In this document: positions 1 to 11,700 of the stretch, piece by piece
How the letters are laid out: each line of letters begins with the position of its first letter
Numbering within the stretch: position 1 is the first letter of the stretch
Assembly: GCA_014843695.1 (NCBI GenBank)
Contig: CM026393.1
Span: 11,304,734-11,368,733 of the forward strand
Source of the DNA: Archivesica marissinica
Taxonomy: Eukaryota; Mollusca; Bivalvia; Venerida; Vesicomyidae
Length of the DNA stretch: 64,000 nt
Direction of reading: 5' to 3'
Made by a program: the position numbers and the translations under genes
The notes under the pieces: model-generated
What the model saw: the letters and a program-made list of their open reading frames with translations, nothing else
The model's database searches: none
What the model was told of the DNA's origin: nothing

Positions 1-928
1 ACTTTATATTGTCATGGATGTATAAATGTGAATGTCACTGTGAGATATCGTCCGTCTGATGTATGAATGGTGCCAGTCCGATACATTATACGGCATCCGT
101 CCGTTATGAACTAATGTAACCATACACCGCGTACAGTGAATAATTAAGGTGTTATGTACACAGCTTACAGTGTACAATTGACGTATTATGTATATACTCA
201 TGTATGAGGGAACTTGATTGATATAATGGAACTTTGTCGATGTAATCACATAATTGATAAGATGTCACGAAACTGTATGTATTTACGCGGAAACTGGTGA
301 ATTAGATGCGAAGGGCACTATGAGATAGGAGCTGAGCCTACACCAGGTGGAACCGACTTAGTGAAGTCACAGGTATGGAATACCAATGAACATGCATACT
401 AGATGCTCGTCTTTAATATGACGTACTTATAAAATTGTAGCCGCACGCAACATGGAGTGGAGTGTGAGATGCTAACAGCTGGGGAACTGCCAATGTGTGG
501 ATAGCCGTCAAAGGACGTCACCCACGTAATCGCCCAATGAGCGACGACAGACCCACCAGGCTAAGCAACTAACAGTGGAACTGCAGACCGGAACGACCCG
601 GAGTTACCACGTGACCGGACAACCAGGAAACCGGCATAGGAGGTTGGCCCGACACGCTTAAGAGCGAACCAACCCAGATATATGTAAAAACGTTACATCA
701 TTGAAATAGTCCGCGAATGATTAAATAAATCGACCCCAAGTGTATAACCAGCAAAGAGAACTAACAACGGAACACGTGAACTTTTCAGGCCGCCAAATGA
801 CGTTTCAGTCATTACATCTTGCATCTATATATAGTATCATCATTCATTTATATGTAAATAAATTGTAGATATTGTACATGGTCTTAGTATTCTACCATAG
901 TGAGTAATCCCCCTTGGATCATCCTGTG
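1..928. other. Unassigned DNA upstream of the 25-bp array
   Basis: No exon, RNA or element recognised. 470-680 is more GC-rich than the rest. CTTGGATCATCCTGTGTCAG/GTATAT near 914-938 looks like an exon end with a donor but no convincing TRPM alignment was found. Confidence 0.5.
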
Positions 929-929
929 T

Positions 930-1239
930 CAGGTATATAGATCATTCTTGCAACAGGTATATAGATCATTCTTGCAACAGGTATATAGATCATTCTTGGA
1001 ACAGGTAAATAGATCATTCTTGGAACAGCGTAAACAGATCATTCTTGGAACAGGTATATAGATCATTCTTGGAACAGGTATACAGATCATTCTTGGAACA
1101 GGTATACAGATCATTCTTGGAACAGGTATATAGATCATTCTTGGAACAGGTAAATAGATCATTCTTGGAACAGGTATACAGATCATTCTTGGAACAGGTA
1201 TACAGATCATTCTTGGAATGGGTATACAGATCATTCTTG
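930..1239. repeat. 25-bp tandem array, runs into a gap
   Basis: Unit ACAGGTATATAGATCATTCT plus TGGAA, about 12 visible copies, with variants of TATATAG/TATACAG and one shorter unit near 1028. The array is cut by the run of N from 1240, so its length is unknown. Each unit contains CAG/GTATA, a donor-like word. Confidence 0.9.
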
Positions 1240-2239
1240 NNNNNNNNNNNNNNNNNNNNNNNNNNNNNNNNNNNNNNNNNNNNNNNNNNNNNNNNNNNNN
1301 NNNNNNNNNNNNNNNNNNNNNNNNNNNNNNNNNNNNNNNNNNNNNNNNNNNNNNNNNNNNNNNNNNNNNNNNNNNNNNNNNNNNNNNNNNNNNNNNNNNN
1401 NNNNNNNNNNNNNNNNNNNNNNNNNNNNNNNNNNNNNNNNNNNNNNNNNNNNNNNNNNNNNNNNNNNNNNNNNNNNNNNNNNNNNNNNNNNNNNNNNNNN
1501 NNNNNNNNNNNNNNNNNNNNNNNNNNNNNNNNNNNNNNNNNNNNNNNNNNNNNNNNNNNNNNNNNNNNNNNNNNNNNNNNNNNNNNNNNNNNNNNNNNNN
1601 NNNNNNNNNNNNNNNNNNNNNNNNNNNNNNNNNNNNNNNNNNNNNNNNNNNNNNNNNNNNNNNNNNNNNNNNNNNNNNNNNNNNNNNNNNNNNNNNNNNN
1701 NNNNNNNNNNNNNNNNNNNNNNNNNNNNNNNNNNNNNNNNNNNNNNNNNNNNNNNNNNNNNNNNNNNNNNNNNNNNNNNNNNNNNNNNNNNNNNNNNNNN
1801 NNNNNNNNNNNNNNNNNNNNNNNNNNNNNNNNNNNNNNNNNNNNNNNNNNNNNNNNNNNNNNNNNNNNNNNNNNNNNNNNNNNNNNNNNNNNNNNNNNNN
1901 NNNNNNNNNNNNNNNNNNNNNNNNNNNNNNNNNNNNNNNNNNNNNNNNNNNNNNNNNNNNNNNNNNNNNNNNNNNNNNNNNNNNNNNNNNNNNNNNNNNN
2001 NNNNNNNNNNNNNNNNNNNNNNNNNNNNNNNNNNNNNNNNNNNNNNNNNNNNNNNNNNNNNNNNNNNNNNNNNNNNNNNNNNNNNNNNNNNNNNNNNNNN
2101 NNNNNNNNNNNNNNNNNNNNNNNNNNNNNNNNNNNNNNNNNNNNNNNNNNNNNNNNNNNNNNNNNNNNNNNNNNNNNNNNNNNNNNNNNNNNNNNNNNNN
2201 NNNNNNNNNNNNNNNNNNNNNNNNNNNNNNNNNNNNNNN
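1240..2239. other. Assembly gap, exactly 1000 N
   Basis: 1000 ambiguous bases. The round number implies a default gap size, not a measured one. It opens inside the 25-bp array and could hide TRPM coding exons upstream of 2551. Confidence 0.97.
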
Positions 2240-2327
2240 GGCACACTGTAAGTGGCTGGAGTAAAAGCATTTTAAGTGTGTTATATTTTCTTTGTGTCAT
2301 TGAAATGAATAATTAATGTAAATATAA

Positions 2328-2479
2328 GTAATGAATCGCTGGTTAATAATTTCCCTCGTAGTATGAACTACATTGGGTGTGTTTAAATTTGGCATGGATG
2401 CATTCGGCCTCCACACACTTTAACCACGCCCAATGTAGTTCATACCCCAATGGAAACTATTAACCCGCGATTCATTCCT
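2328..2479. mobile_element. Near-perfect hairpin, MITE-like
   Basis: Arms of about 65 bp pair: AATGAATCGCTGGTTAATA with TATTAACCCGCGATTCATT, and GTATGAACTACATTGGG with CCCAATGTAGTTCATAC, around a short loop. It lies 70 bp upstream of the first visible TRPM exon. Confidence 0.68.
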
Positions 2480-2550
2480 TAAGGTGTTGTATTCTGCTGA
2501 AGTGACTAAATTGACAGTATTGAACATTTAATCATTGTTTTAACATATAG

Positions 2551-2722
2551 ACGGAGGGCTGGGGATCCCTGTTGTACTGGTGGTTGTCGAAGGTGGTACT
2601 GATGCTATAGCCGATGCCAAGAGCTCCCTCGAACATCGTATACCGGTTGTGGTATGCTCTGGAACCGGACGAGCAGCAGACATCCTAGCTTACGCTTACT
2701 CACACACCAAAACTACCTCCGG
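2551..2722 (+). CDS. TRPM exon: SLOG-like N-terminal homology segment
   Basis: The acceptor is ATATAG and the donor is GG/GTAAGC. It starts with two bases of a split codon and ends with two. It encodes GGLGIPVVLVVVEGGTDAIA followed by AKSSLEHRIPVVVCSGTGRA and ADILAYAYSHT. This is the conserved TRPM pattern of a valine-rich strand, EGG, a helix, then a second strand PVVVC-x-G-x-GRAAD. An upstream exon ending in phase 1 is required and is not seen. Confidence 0.92.
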
Positions 2723-5700
2723 GTAAGCTTTCCGATGAAAGATTGACTTTTCTCAATGAAAGAAAATGCTATCGTTCACCTTTTTAAAACAGTGGAAGAT
2801 GGCATTACCCTGCCACTGCTTGTGTTTCGTATTCCTGTAGTTTTTACAAATTTATTTGAGCTCGATTGAGAAACAAGTTCTTTCAACTTATATTATTCAC
2901 TCTCGGGACCTCATTCCTGATGGAATCCATCGCCATGAAGGAGAGAGAAGCGGCAATGTGGAATTTAAATGCCTTACCTATTGGGCACAATTGTAACGGC
3001 TCCAGCGGGGCTCGTACTCCGGACCTTTCTCACCTGAACCTATCACGACTTCATATTCCTGTACAGTTAGATGTGTATTTCAAGCCAAGTCATAGAAATT
3101 GATTGGCAAAAACAAGTTATATTCATCCACAGGTAACGTGATAAATGGCTGTTATTTGCAAACAATAATGAAAATTAAGCCAGCTTTTTAATTACGGGCA
3201 TGTGACCGTAGCAAACCAGCAGGCATAATATCAGCCTGGAAAACCTGGTGTTGTGGTAGGCAAATAACAGCAAACAATAGGCTAGAAGTCATATCTAACT
3301 ACTGGTAATAAACACAAATAGCCTCTATATGTTATTGTATTAATAAACGTTATGTTTTAAAAATTACTAATACCAAGACTGATTTGAGATTTAAATATCT
3401 ATAGATTTCTTAGAAAAGTTGTTTAGTCTCTGGAAAAGATGGATTCTGGTTTACATGGCATTTCTTAAAAATAATGAAGATTTCTTAGAAAAGCTGTTTA
3501 GTCTTAAACTTTTACCACAACTTATTTTCACTACTTTCTTAAATTATGCTTTTAACTACTCATACTTTTAATTTCTTTGCGGTTTTTGACGCGCAACATG
3601 TCTACGTCCCCACGAGGGATTTGACATAAAAGGAAGATAGATAGTTAGATAGTCTCTGGAAAAGATGGATTCTGGTTTACATGGCATTTCTTAAAAATAA
3701 TGAAGATTTCTTAGAAAAGCTGTTTAGTCTCTGGAAAACATGGATTCTGGTTTAATTGCCCGATTTGTAGTTGTGTCACTGTATCATAAGACAACAATAT
3801 ATTTTGCTTTCAGTGGTGTACGTGAAATGTCTGAAAAACATCAGCTGAAATTGAAAGACAAGATATTTGATAATTATGGAAAATCTTGGAAAGAGGAAGA
3901 AATAGATGCTAAGACGGAAGCTATCAAAGAATCTGTACAATTCTGCTGTCAGAATGCTGATTTGGTAAGTGCACCACTGTAGAGCTAGATTTACTAAATA
4001 TTCATTGCTCATGTAATTTTATGTAGCCCTGGTGAGAAAAACATGCAGCCAGTCCGGGACTCGAACCCGGGACCTCTCGCTTACAGGGCGATTGCTCTAC
4101 CGACTGAGCTAACCGGGCTGCCTACATATCACCTCACATATTGGGTTAATATACATACCGTTACATTTATAATGTGGAAATCGTGATAGTGCAGTTGTAT
4201 CGCGTTCGCTTCAGGTACGAAGGGCCCGGAGTTCGCAGCCAGCTGTAGTCACTACGATTGTGCCCTTAGGCAAGGCATTTAAATTGCACATTGCATCTTC
4301 TCTCTCCGTCATGACGATGGATTTCATCAGGAATGTGGTCTCGAGAGTGATTATATAAGTTGTAGTAACTTCTTTCGCAATCAAGCTAAAATAAATGTGT
4401 ATATAAACTAAACTACTTTTATAATATAAACTTTATAATTATATTGATCCATTGCAACACAAACTACTCTTGACACCATTACCAATACCACATAAATTGA
4501 CAATGTTGTACACAAACCAACATTTATCATAAAGGCAAGAACCTCGTGTAGTCCCAGTGATATCTATGAAGGTGGTGGTAGATATGCTGACTGCTTATCC
4601 ACTGACTGATAGCTAAATGGCTTGTCATATGTATGGAGATATAGTAGTGTATGCTGACTGTGTATCCACTGACTGATAGCTAAATGGCTGTCATATGTAT
4701 GGAGATATAGTAGTATATGCTGACTGTGTATCCACTGACTGATAGCTAAATGGCTGTCATATGTATGGAGATATAGTAGTATATGCTGACTGTGTATCCA
4801 CTGACTGATAGCTAAATGGCTTGTCATACGTATGCAGATATAGTAGTATATGCTGACTGTGTATCCACTGCCTGATAGCTAAATGGCTTGTCATACGTAT
4901 GGAGATATAGTAGTGTATGCTGACTGTGTATCCACTGACTGATAGCTAAATGGCTTGTCATATGTATGGAGATATAGTAGTGTATGCTGACTGTGTATCC
5001 ACTGCCTGATAGCTAAATGGCTTGTCATATGTATGGAGATATAGTAGTGTATGCTGACTGTGTATCCACTGACTGATAGCTAAATGGCTTGTCATATGTA
5101 TGGAGATATAGTAGTGTATGCTGACTGTGTATCCACTGACTGATAGCTAAATGGCTGTCATATGTATGGAGATATAGTAGTGTATGCTGACTGTGTATCC
5201 ACTGACTGATAGCTAAATGGCTTGTCATATGTATGGAGATATAGTAGTGTATGCTGACTGTGTATCCACTGCCTGATAGCTAAATGGCTTGTCATATGTA
5301 TGGAGATATAGTAGTGTATGCTGACTGTGTATCCACTGACTGATAGCTAAATGGCTGTCATATGTATGGAGATATAGTAGTGTATGCTGACTGTGTATCC
5401 ACTGACTGATAGCTAAATGGCTTGTCATATGTATGGAGATATAGTAGTGTATGCTGACTGTGTATCCACTGACTGATAGCTAAATGGCTGTCATATGTGT
5501 GGAGATATAGTAGTATATTATGCTATATATCTATGAAGGTGGGGTAGATATGCCGACTGCTTATCCACTGACTGATAGCTAAATGGCTGTCATATGTATG
5601 GAGATATAGTAGTATATTATGCTATATATCTATGAAGGTGGGGTAGATATGCTGCATATATTATGTTGGCCCGAATGAAAGCGTACATATGGTGTTTCCT

Positions 5701-8700
5701 CCTGAGAGAACTTCCTATATATTTGACCTCTCTTTGACGATCACCACTTTAGAGGCCTGATTTCATTCGTTTCTATTAATTATTAGGTTATGTTATATTT
5801 TGGGTTTTACGCCTGCATCAGTACCATTTTGGGCTATGTCACCGGCGGGCAGTTTACCTAACAACACAGGTCCGCCTCCGTGGTCGAGTGGTTAAGGTCG
5901 CTGACTTGTATACCACTGTAACCTATCATCACTGATGGTCACGGGTTCGAGCCCCGCTCAGGCCGTGTCTCATTTATATGAAAAAGTTGGCAGTTTCTTA
6001 CGGAGGTTGGTGCACCCAAGTACTGGTTAACCGCTGGAGCCTGCCCAGGAAAGGTGTTGTTAAGTAAACTGCCCGCCGGCGATATAGCCCGAAATGGTGC
6101 TGATGCAGGCGTAAAACCCGAAATATAACATAATATAACATAACCTAACAACACCTTTCTTGGGCAGGCTCCAGCGGTTAACCAGTACTTGGGTGCACCA
6201 ACCTCCGTAAGAAACTGCCAACTTTTTCATATAAATGAGACACGGTCTGAGCGGGGCTCGAACCCGTGACCATCAGTGATGATAGGTTACAGTGGTATAC
6301 AAGTCAGCAACCTTAACCACTCGACCACAGAGGCGGACTTAATTATTAGCTACTGGAAACCAAGAAATAATAACATATTGGTTGTTATTACAAATATATC
6401 TTCAAAACTACAGAAGGTGCTGAGGTAAATGTAATATAGAGCCTTGTTTCTGGTTAAAGTTCCAGGAAAGTGGCAAAAAGAGTTTGGGACCAGTAAAACC
6501 CAGATACAGGAGACATTAAAGAGGATTAGTGAGATCCTGGAGTGAATAAACCATAAATAACACAAACACACATATATACAACATAAATATAATACAATAC
6601 AATAAGTTTATTGCATAAAACAGTATACATGTTTGTAGCAATTAAGTAAATACAGGCAGTGACATGGAACTTTACAAAAGAGCACAATCACAAGTTCAAA
6701 TATATGTGTAAAATATGCGTTAGTTTCGTTTCTTATTTGCAAAATATATAAATTTGGAAAGACCAATGGTGATTTTTTTTATTTGCATGACAAAAGATTA
6801 ATAAATTTCTGTACAATTAACCAAGTATGCTAGTATCTTCTAATGAATTTCTAATTTTTAAATATAATGATTTAGTCAAGTTGGGTGATAATGTTTGTCT
6901 GTCGAGTTCCTTCCGTTAACAATTCACCTCCGGTAAGCAGCCAAACATGGCTACTTAAGGGAGGTTTTACCATATTGTGTCTGTAGATGATTGAGTACAT
7001 AATTTATTGTGTTTGTAGATGATTGTGTACAGAATGTACTGTGTTTGTAGATGATTGAGTACAGAATGTATTGTGTTTGTAGGTGATTGAGTACAGAATG
7101 TATTGTGTCTGTAGATGATTGAATACAGAATGTATTGTGTTTGTAGATGATTGAGTACAGAATGTATTGTGTCTGTAGATGGTTGAGTACAGGATGTATT
7201 GTGTTTGTAGATGATTGAGTACAGAATGTATTGTGTTTGTAGATGATTGAGTACAGAATGTATTGTGTCTGTAGATGATTGAATACAGAATGTATTGTGT
7301 TTGTAGATGATTGAGTACAGAATGTATTGTGTTTGTAGATGATTGAGTACAGAATGTATTGTGTCTGTAGATGATTGAGTACAGAATGTATTGTGTTTGT
7401 AGAGTGTATTGTTTTTGTAGATGATTGAGTACATAATGTATTGTGTCTGTAGATGAATGAGTACATAATGTATTGTGTCTGTAGATGATTGAGTACAGAA
7501 TGTATTGTGTTTGTAGAGTGTATTGTGTTTGTAGATTATTGAGTACAGAATGTATTGTGTCTGTAGATGATTGAGTACATAATGTATTGTGTCTGTAGAT
7601 GATTGAGTACAGAATGTACTGTGTTTGTAGATGATTGAGTACAGAATGTATTGTGTCTGTAGATGATTGAGTACATAATGTATTGTGTCTGTAGATGATT
7701 GAGTACAGAATGTACTGTGTTTGTAGATGATTGAGTACAGAATGTATTGTTTCTGTAGATGCTTGAGTACAGAATATATTGTGTCTGTAGATGATTGAGT
7801 ACAGAATGTATTGTGTTTGTAGATGATTGAGTACAGAATGTATTGTGTTTGTAGATGATTGAATACAGAATGTATTGTGGCTGTAGATGATTGAGTACAG
7901 AATGTATTGTGTCTGTAGATGATTGAGTACAGAATGTATTGTGTTTGTAGATGATTGAGAACAGAATGTATTGTGTTTGTAGATGATTGAATACAGAATG
8001 TATTGTGTCTGTATATGATTGAGTACAGAATGTATTGTGTCTGTAGATGATTGTGTACAGAATGTATTGTGTCTGTAGATGATTGAGTACAGAATGTATT
8101 GTATCTGTATATGATTGAGTACAGAATGTATTGTGTTTGTAGATGATTGAGTACATAATGTATTATGTGTGTATATGATTGAGTACAGAATGTATTGTGT
8201 TTGTAGATGATTGAATACAGAATGTATTGTGTCTGTATATGATTGAGTACAGAATGTATTGTGTTTGTAGATGATTGTGTACAGAATGTATTGTGTCTGT
8301 AGATGATTGAGTACAGAATGTATTGTGTTTGTAGATGATTGAGTACAGAATGTATGTGTTTGTAGATGATTGAGTACAGAATGTATTGTGTTTGTAGATG
8401 ATTGAGTACAGAATGTATTGTGTTTGTAGATGATTGTGTACAGCATGTATTGTGTCTGTAGATGATTGAGTACAGAATGTACTGTGTTTGTAGATGATTG
8501 AGTACAGAAGGTATTGTGTCTGTAGATGATTGAATACAGAATGTATTGTGTCTGTAGATGATTGAGTACAGAATGTATTGTGTCTGTAGATGATTGAGTA
8601 CAGAATGTATTGTGTCTGTAGATGATTGAGTACAGAATGTATTGTGTTTGTAGATGATTAGGTACAGAATGTACTGTGTTTGTAGATGATTGAGTACAGA

Positions 8701-11700
8701 ATGTATTGTGTCTGTAGATGATTGAGTACAGCATGTATTGTGTCTGTAGATGATTGAATACAGAATGTATTGTGTCTGTAGATGATTGAGTACAGAATGT
8801 ATTGTGTCTGTAGATGATTGAGTACAGAATGTATTGTGTCTGTAGATGATTGAGTACAGAATGTATTGTGTTTGTAGATGATTAGGTACAGAATGTACTG
8901 TGTTTGTAGATGATTGAGTACAGAATGTATTGTGTCTGTAGATGATTGAGTACAGCATGTATTGTGTTTGTAGATGATTGAGTACAGAATGTATTGTGTT
9001 TGTAGATGATTGAGTACAGAATGTATTGTGTCTGTAGATGATTGAGTACAGAATGTATTGTGTCTGTAGATGATTGAGTACAGCATGTATTGTGTTTGTA
9101 GATGATTGAGTACAGAATGTATTGTGTTTGTAGATGATTGTGTACAGCATGTATTGTGTCTGTAGATGATTGAGTACAGACTGTATTGTGTTTGTAGATG
9201 ATTGAGTACAGAATGTATTGTGTCTGTAGATGATTGAGTACAGAATGTATTGTGTTTGTAGATGATTGTGTACAGCATGTATTGTGTTTGTAGATGATTG
9301 AGTACAGAATGTATTGTGTTTGTAGATGATTGAGTACAGAATGTATGTGTTTGTAGATGATTGAGTACAGAATGTATTGTGTTTGTAGATGATTGAGTAC
9401 AGAATGTATTGTGTTTGTAGAGTGTATTGTGTCTGTAGATGATTGAGTACAGAATGTATTGTGTTTGTAGATGATTGAGTACAGAATGTATTGTGTCTGT
9501 AGATGATTGAATACAGAATGTATTGTGTCTGTAGATGATTGAGTACAGAATGTATTGTGTCTGTAGATGATTGAGTACAGAATGTATTGTGTCTGTAGAT
9601 GATTGAGTACAGAATGTATTGTGTTTGTAGATGATTGAGTACAGAATGTATTGTGTTTGTAGATGATTGAGTACAGAATGTATTGTGTCTGTAGATGATT
9701 GAGTACAGAATGTATTGTGTTTGTAGATGATTGAGTACAGAATGTATTGTGTTTGTAGATGATTGAGTACAGAATGTATTGTGTCTGTAGATGATTGAGT
9801 ACAGAATGTATTGTGTCTGTAGATGATTGAGTACAGAATGTATTGTGTCTGTAGATGATTGAGTACAGAATGTATTGTGTCTGTAGATGATTGAGTACAG
9901 AATGTATTGTGTCTGTAGATGATTGAGTACAGAATGTATTGTGTTTGTAGATGATTGAGTACAGCATGTATTGTGTGTGTAGATGATTGAGTACAGAATG
10001 TATTGTGTTTGTAGATGATTGAGTACAGAATGTATTGTGTCTGTAGATGATTGAGTACAGAATGTATTGTGTTTGTAGATGATTGTGTACAGCATGTATT
10101 GTGTTTGTAGATGATTGAGTACAGAATGTATTGTGTTTGTAGATGATTGAGTACAGAATGTATGTGTTTGTAGATGATTGAGTACAGAATGTATTGTGTT
10201 TGTAGATGATTGAGTACAGAATGTATTCTGTTTGTAGATGATTGTGTACAGCATGTATTGTGTCTGTAGATGATTGAGTACAGAATGTACTGTGTTTGTA
10301 GATGATTGAGTACAGAAGGTATTGTGTCTGTAGATGATTGAATACAGAATGTATTGTGTCTGTAGATGATTGAGTACAGAATGTATTGTGTCTGTAGATG
10401 ATTGAGTACAGAATGTATTGTGTCTGTAGATGATTGAGTACAGAATGTATTGTGTTTGTAGATGATTAGGTACAGAATGTACTGTGTTTGTAGATGATTG
10501 AGTACAGAATGTATTGTGTCTGTAGATGATTGAGTACAGCATGTATTGTGTCTGTAGATGATTGAATACAGAATGTATTGTGTCTGTAGATGATTGAGTA
10601 CAGAATGTATTGTGTCTGTAGATGATTGAGTACAGAATGTATTGTGTCTGTAGATGATTGAGTACAGAATGTATTGTGTTTGTAGATGATTAGGTACAGA
10701 ATGTACTGTGTTTGTAGATGATTGAGTACAGAATGTATTGTGTCTGTAGATGATTGAGTACAGCATGTATTGTGTCTGTAGATGATTGAATACAGAATGT
10801 ATTGTGTCTGTAGATGATTGAGTACAGAATGTATTGTGTCTGTAGATGATTGAGTACAGAATGTATTGTGTCTGTAGATGATTGAGTACAGAATGTATTG
10901 TGTTTGTAGATGATTGAGTACAGAATGTATTGTGTCTGTAGATGATTGAGTACAGAATGTATTGTGTCTGTAGATGATTGAGTACAGCATGTATTGTGTT
11001 TGTAGATGATTGAGTACAGAATGTATTGTGTTTGTAGATGATTGTGTACAGCATGTATTGTGTCTGTAGATGATTGAGTACAGACTGTATTGTGTTTGTA
11101 GATGATTGAGTACAGAATGTATTGTGTCTGTAGATGATTGAGTACAGAATGTATTGTGTTTGTAGATAATTGTGTACAGCATGTATTGTGTTTGTAGATG
11201 ATTGAGTACAGAATGTATTGTGTCTGTAGATGATTGAGTACAGAATGTATTGTGTTTGTAGATGATTGTGTACAGCATGTATTGTGTCTGTAGATGATTG
11301 AGTACAGACTGTATTTGTTTGTAGATGATTGAGTACAGAATGTATTGTGTCTGTAGATGATTGAGTACATAATGTATTGTGTCTGTAGATGATTGAGTAC
11401 AGAATGTATTGTGTATGTAGATGATTGAGTACATAATGTATTGTGTTTGTAGACGATTGAGTACATAATGTATTGTGTTTGTAGATGATTATATTCAACA
11501 TGAACAAAGCGGAGGACCTCGACATGGCCATATTGTCTGTGCTACTGAAGGCTCACGCTGGTGGGGATGAGATACAGCGACTCACACAGTTACGACTGGC
11601 CCTTACCTGGAACAGAGTGGACATTGCACAGGAAGAAATCTTTAGAGAGGATGTTCTATGGAGACAGGGTAGGTAATCAAGGTTTTTCTTTAAGTAATGT

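Noticed and set aside
905..945. Possible TRPM exon ending CTTGGATCATCCTGTGTCAG/GTATAT before the 25-bp array (WII as in the TRPM WIITGG motif)
   Set aside because: Only three residues fit, no acceptor or upstream homology is convincing, and the following GG of the motif is missing.
4047..4118. Functional tRNA gene
   Set aside because: The cloverleaf is good, but C at position 33 and an acceptor mismatch, plus the abundance of tRNA-headed SINEs, make a pseudogene or SINE head more likely.
4564..11484. CRISPR-like regular repeats
   Set aside because: Units are contiguous with no unique spacers, and the host is clearly a eukaryote with introns.
6967..11531. Very long minus-strand open frames (up to about 1190 codons) with a repeated YILYSIIYRHNTFCTQSS motif
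   Set aside because: They translate a 32-bp tandem array with few stops in several frames. There is no start context, no splice sites and no composition of a real protein, and the array is explained as copies of a TRPM acceptor region.
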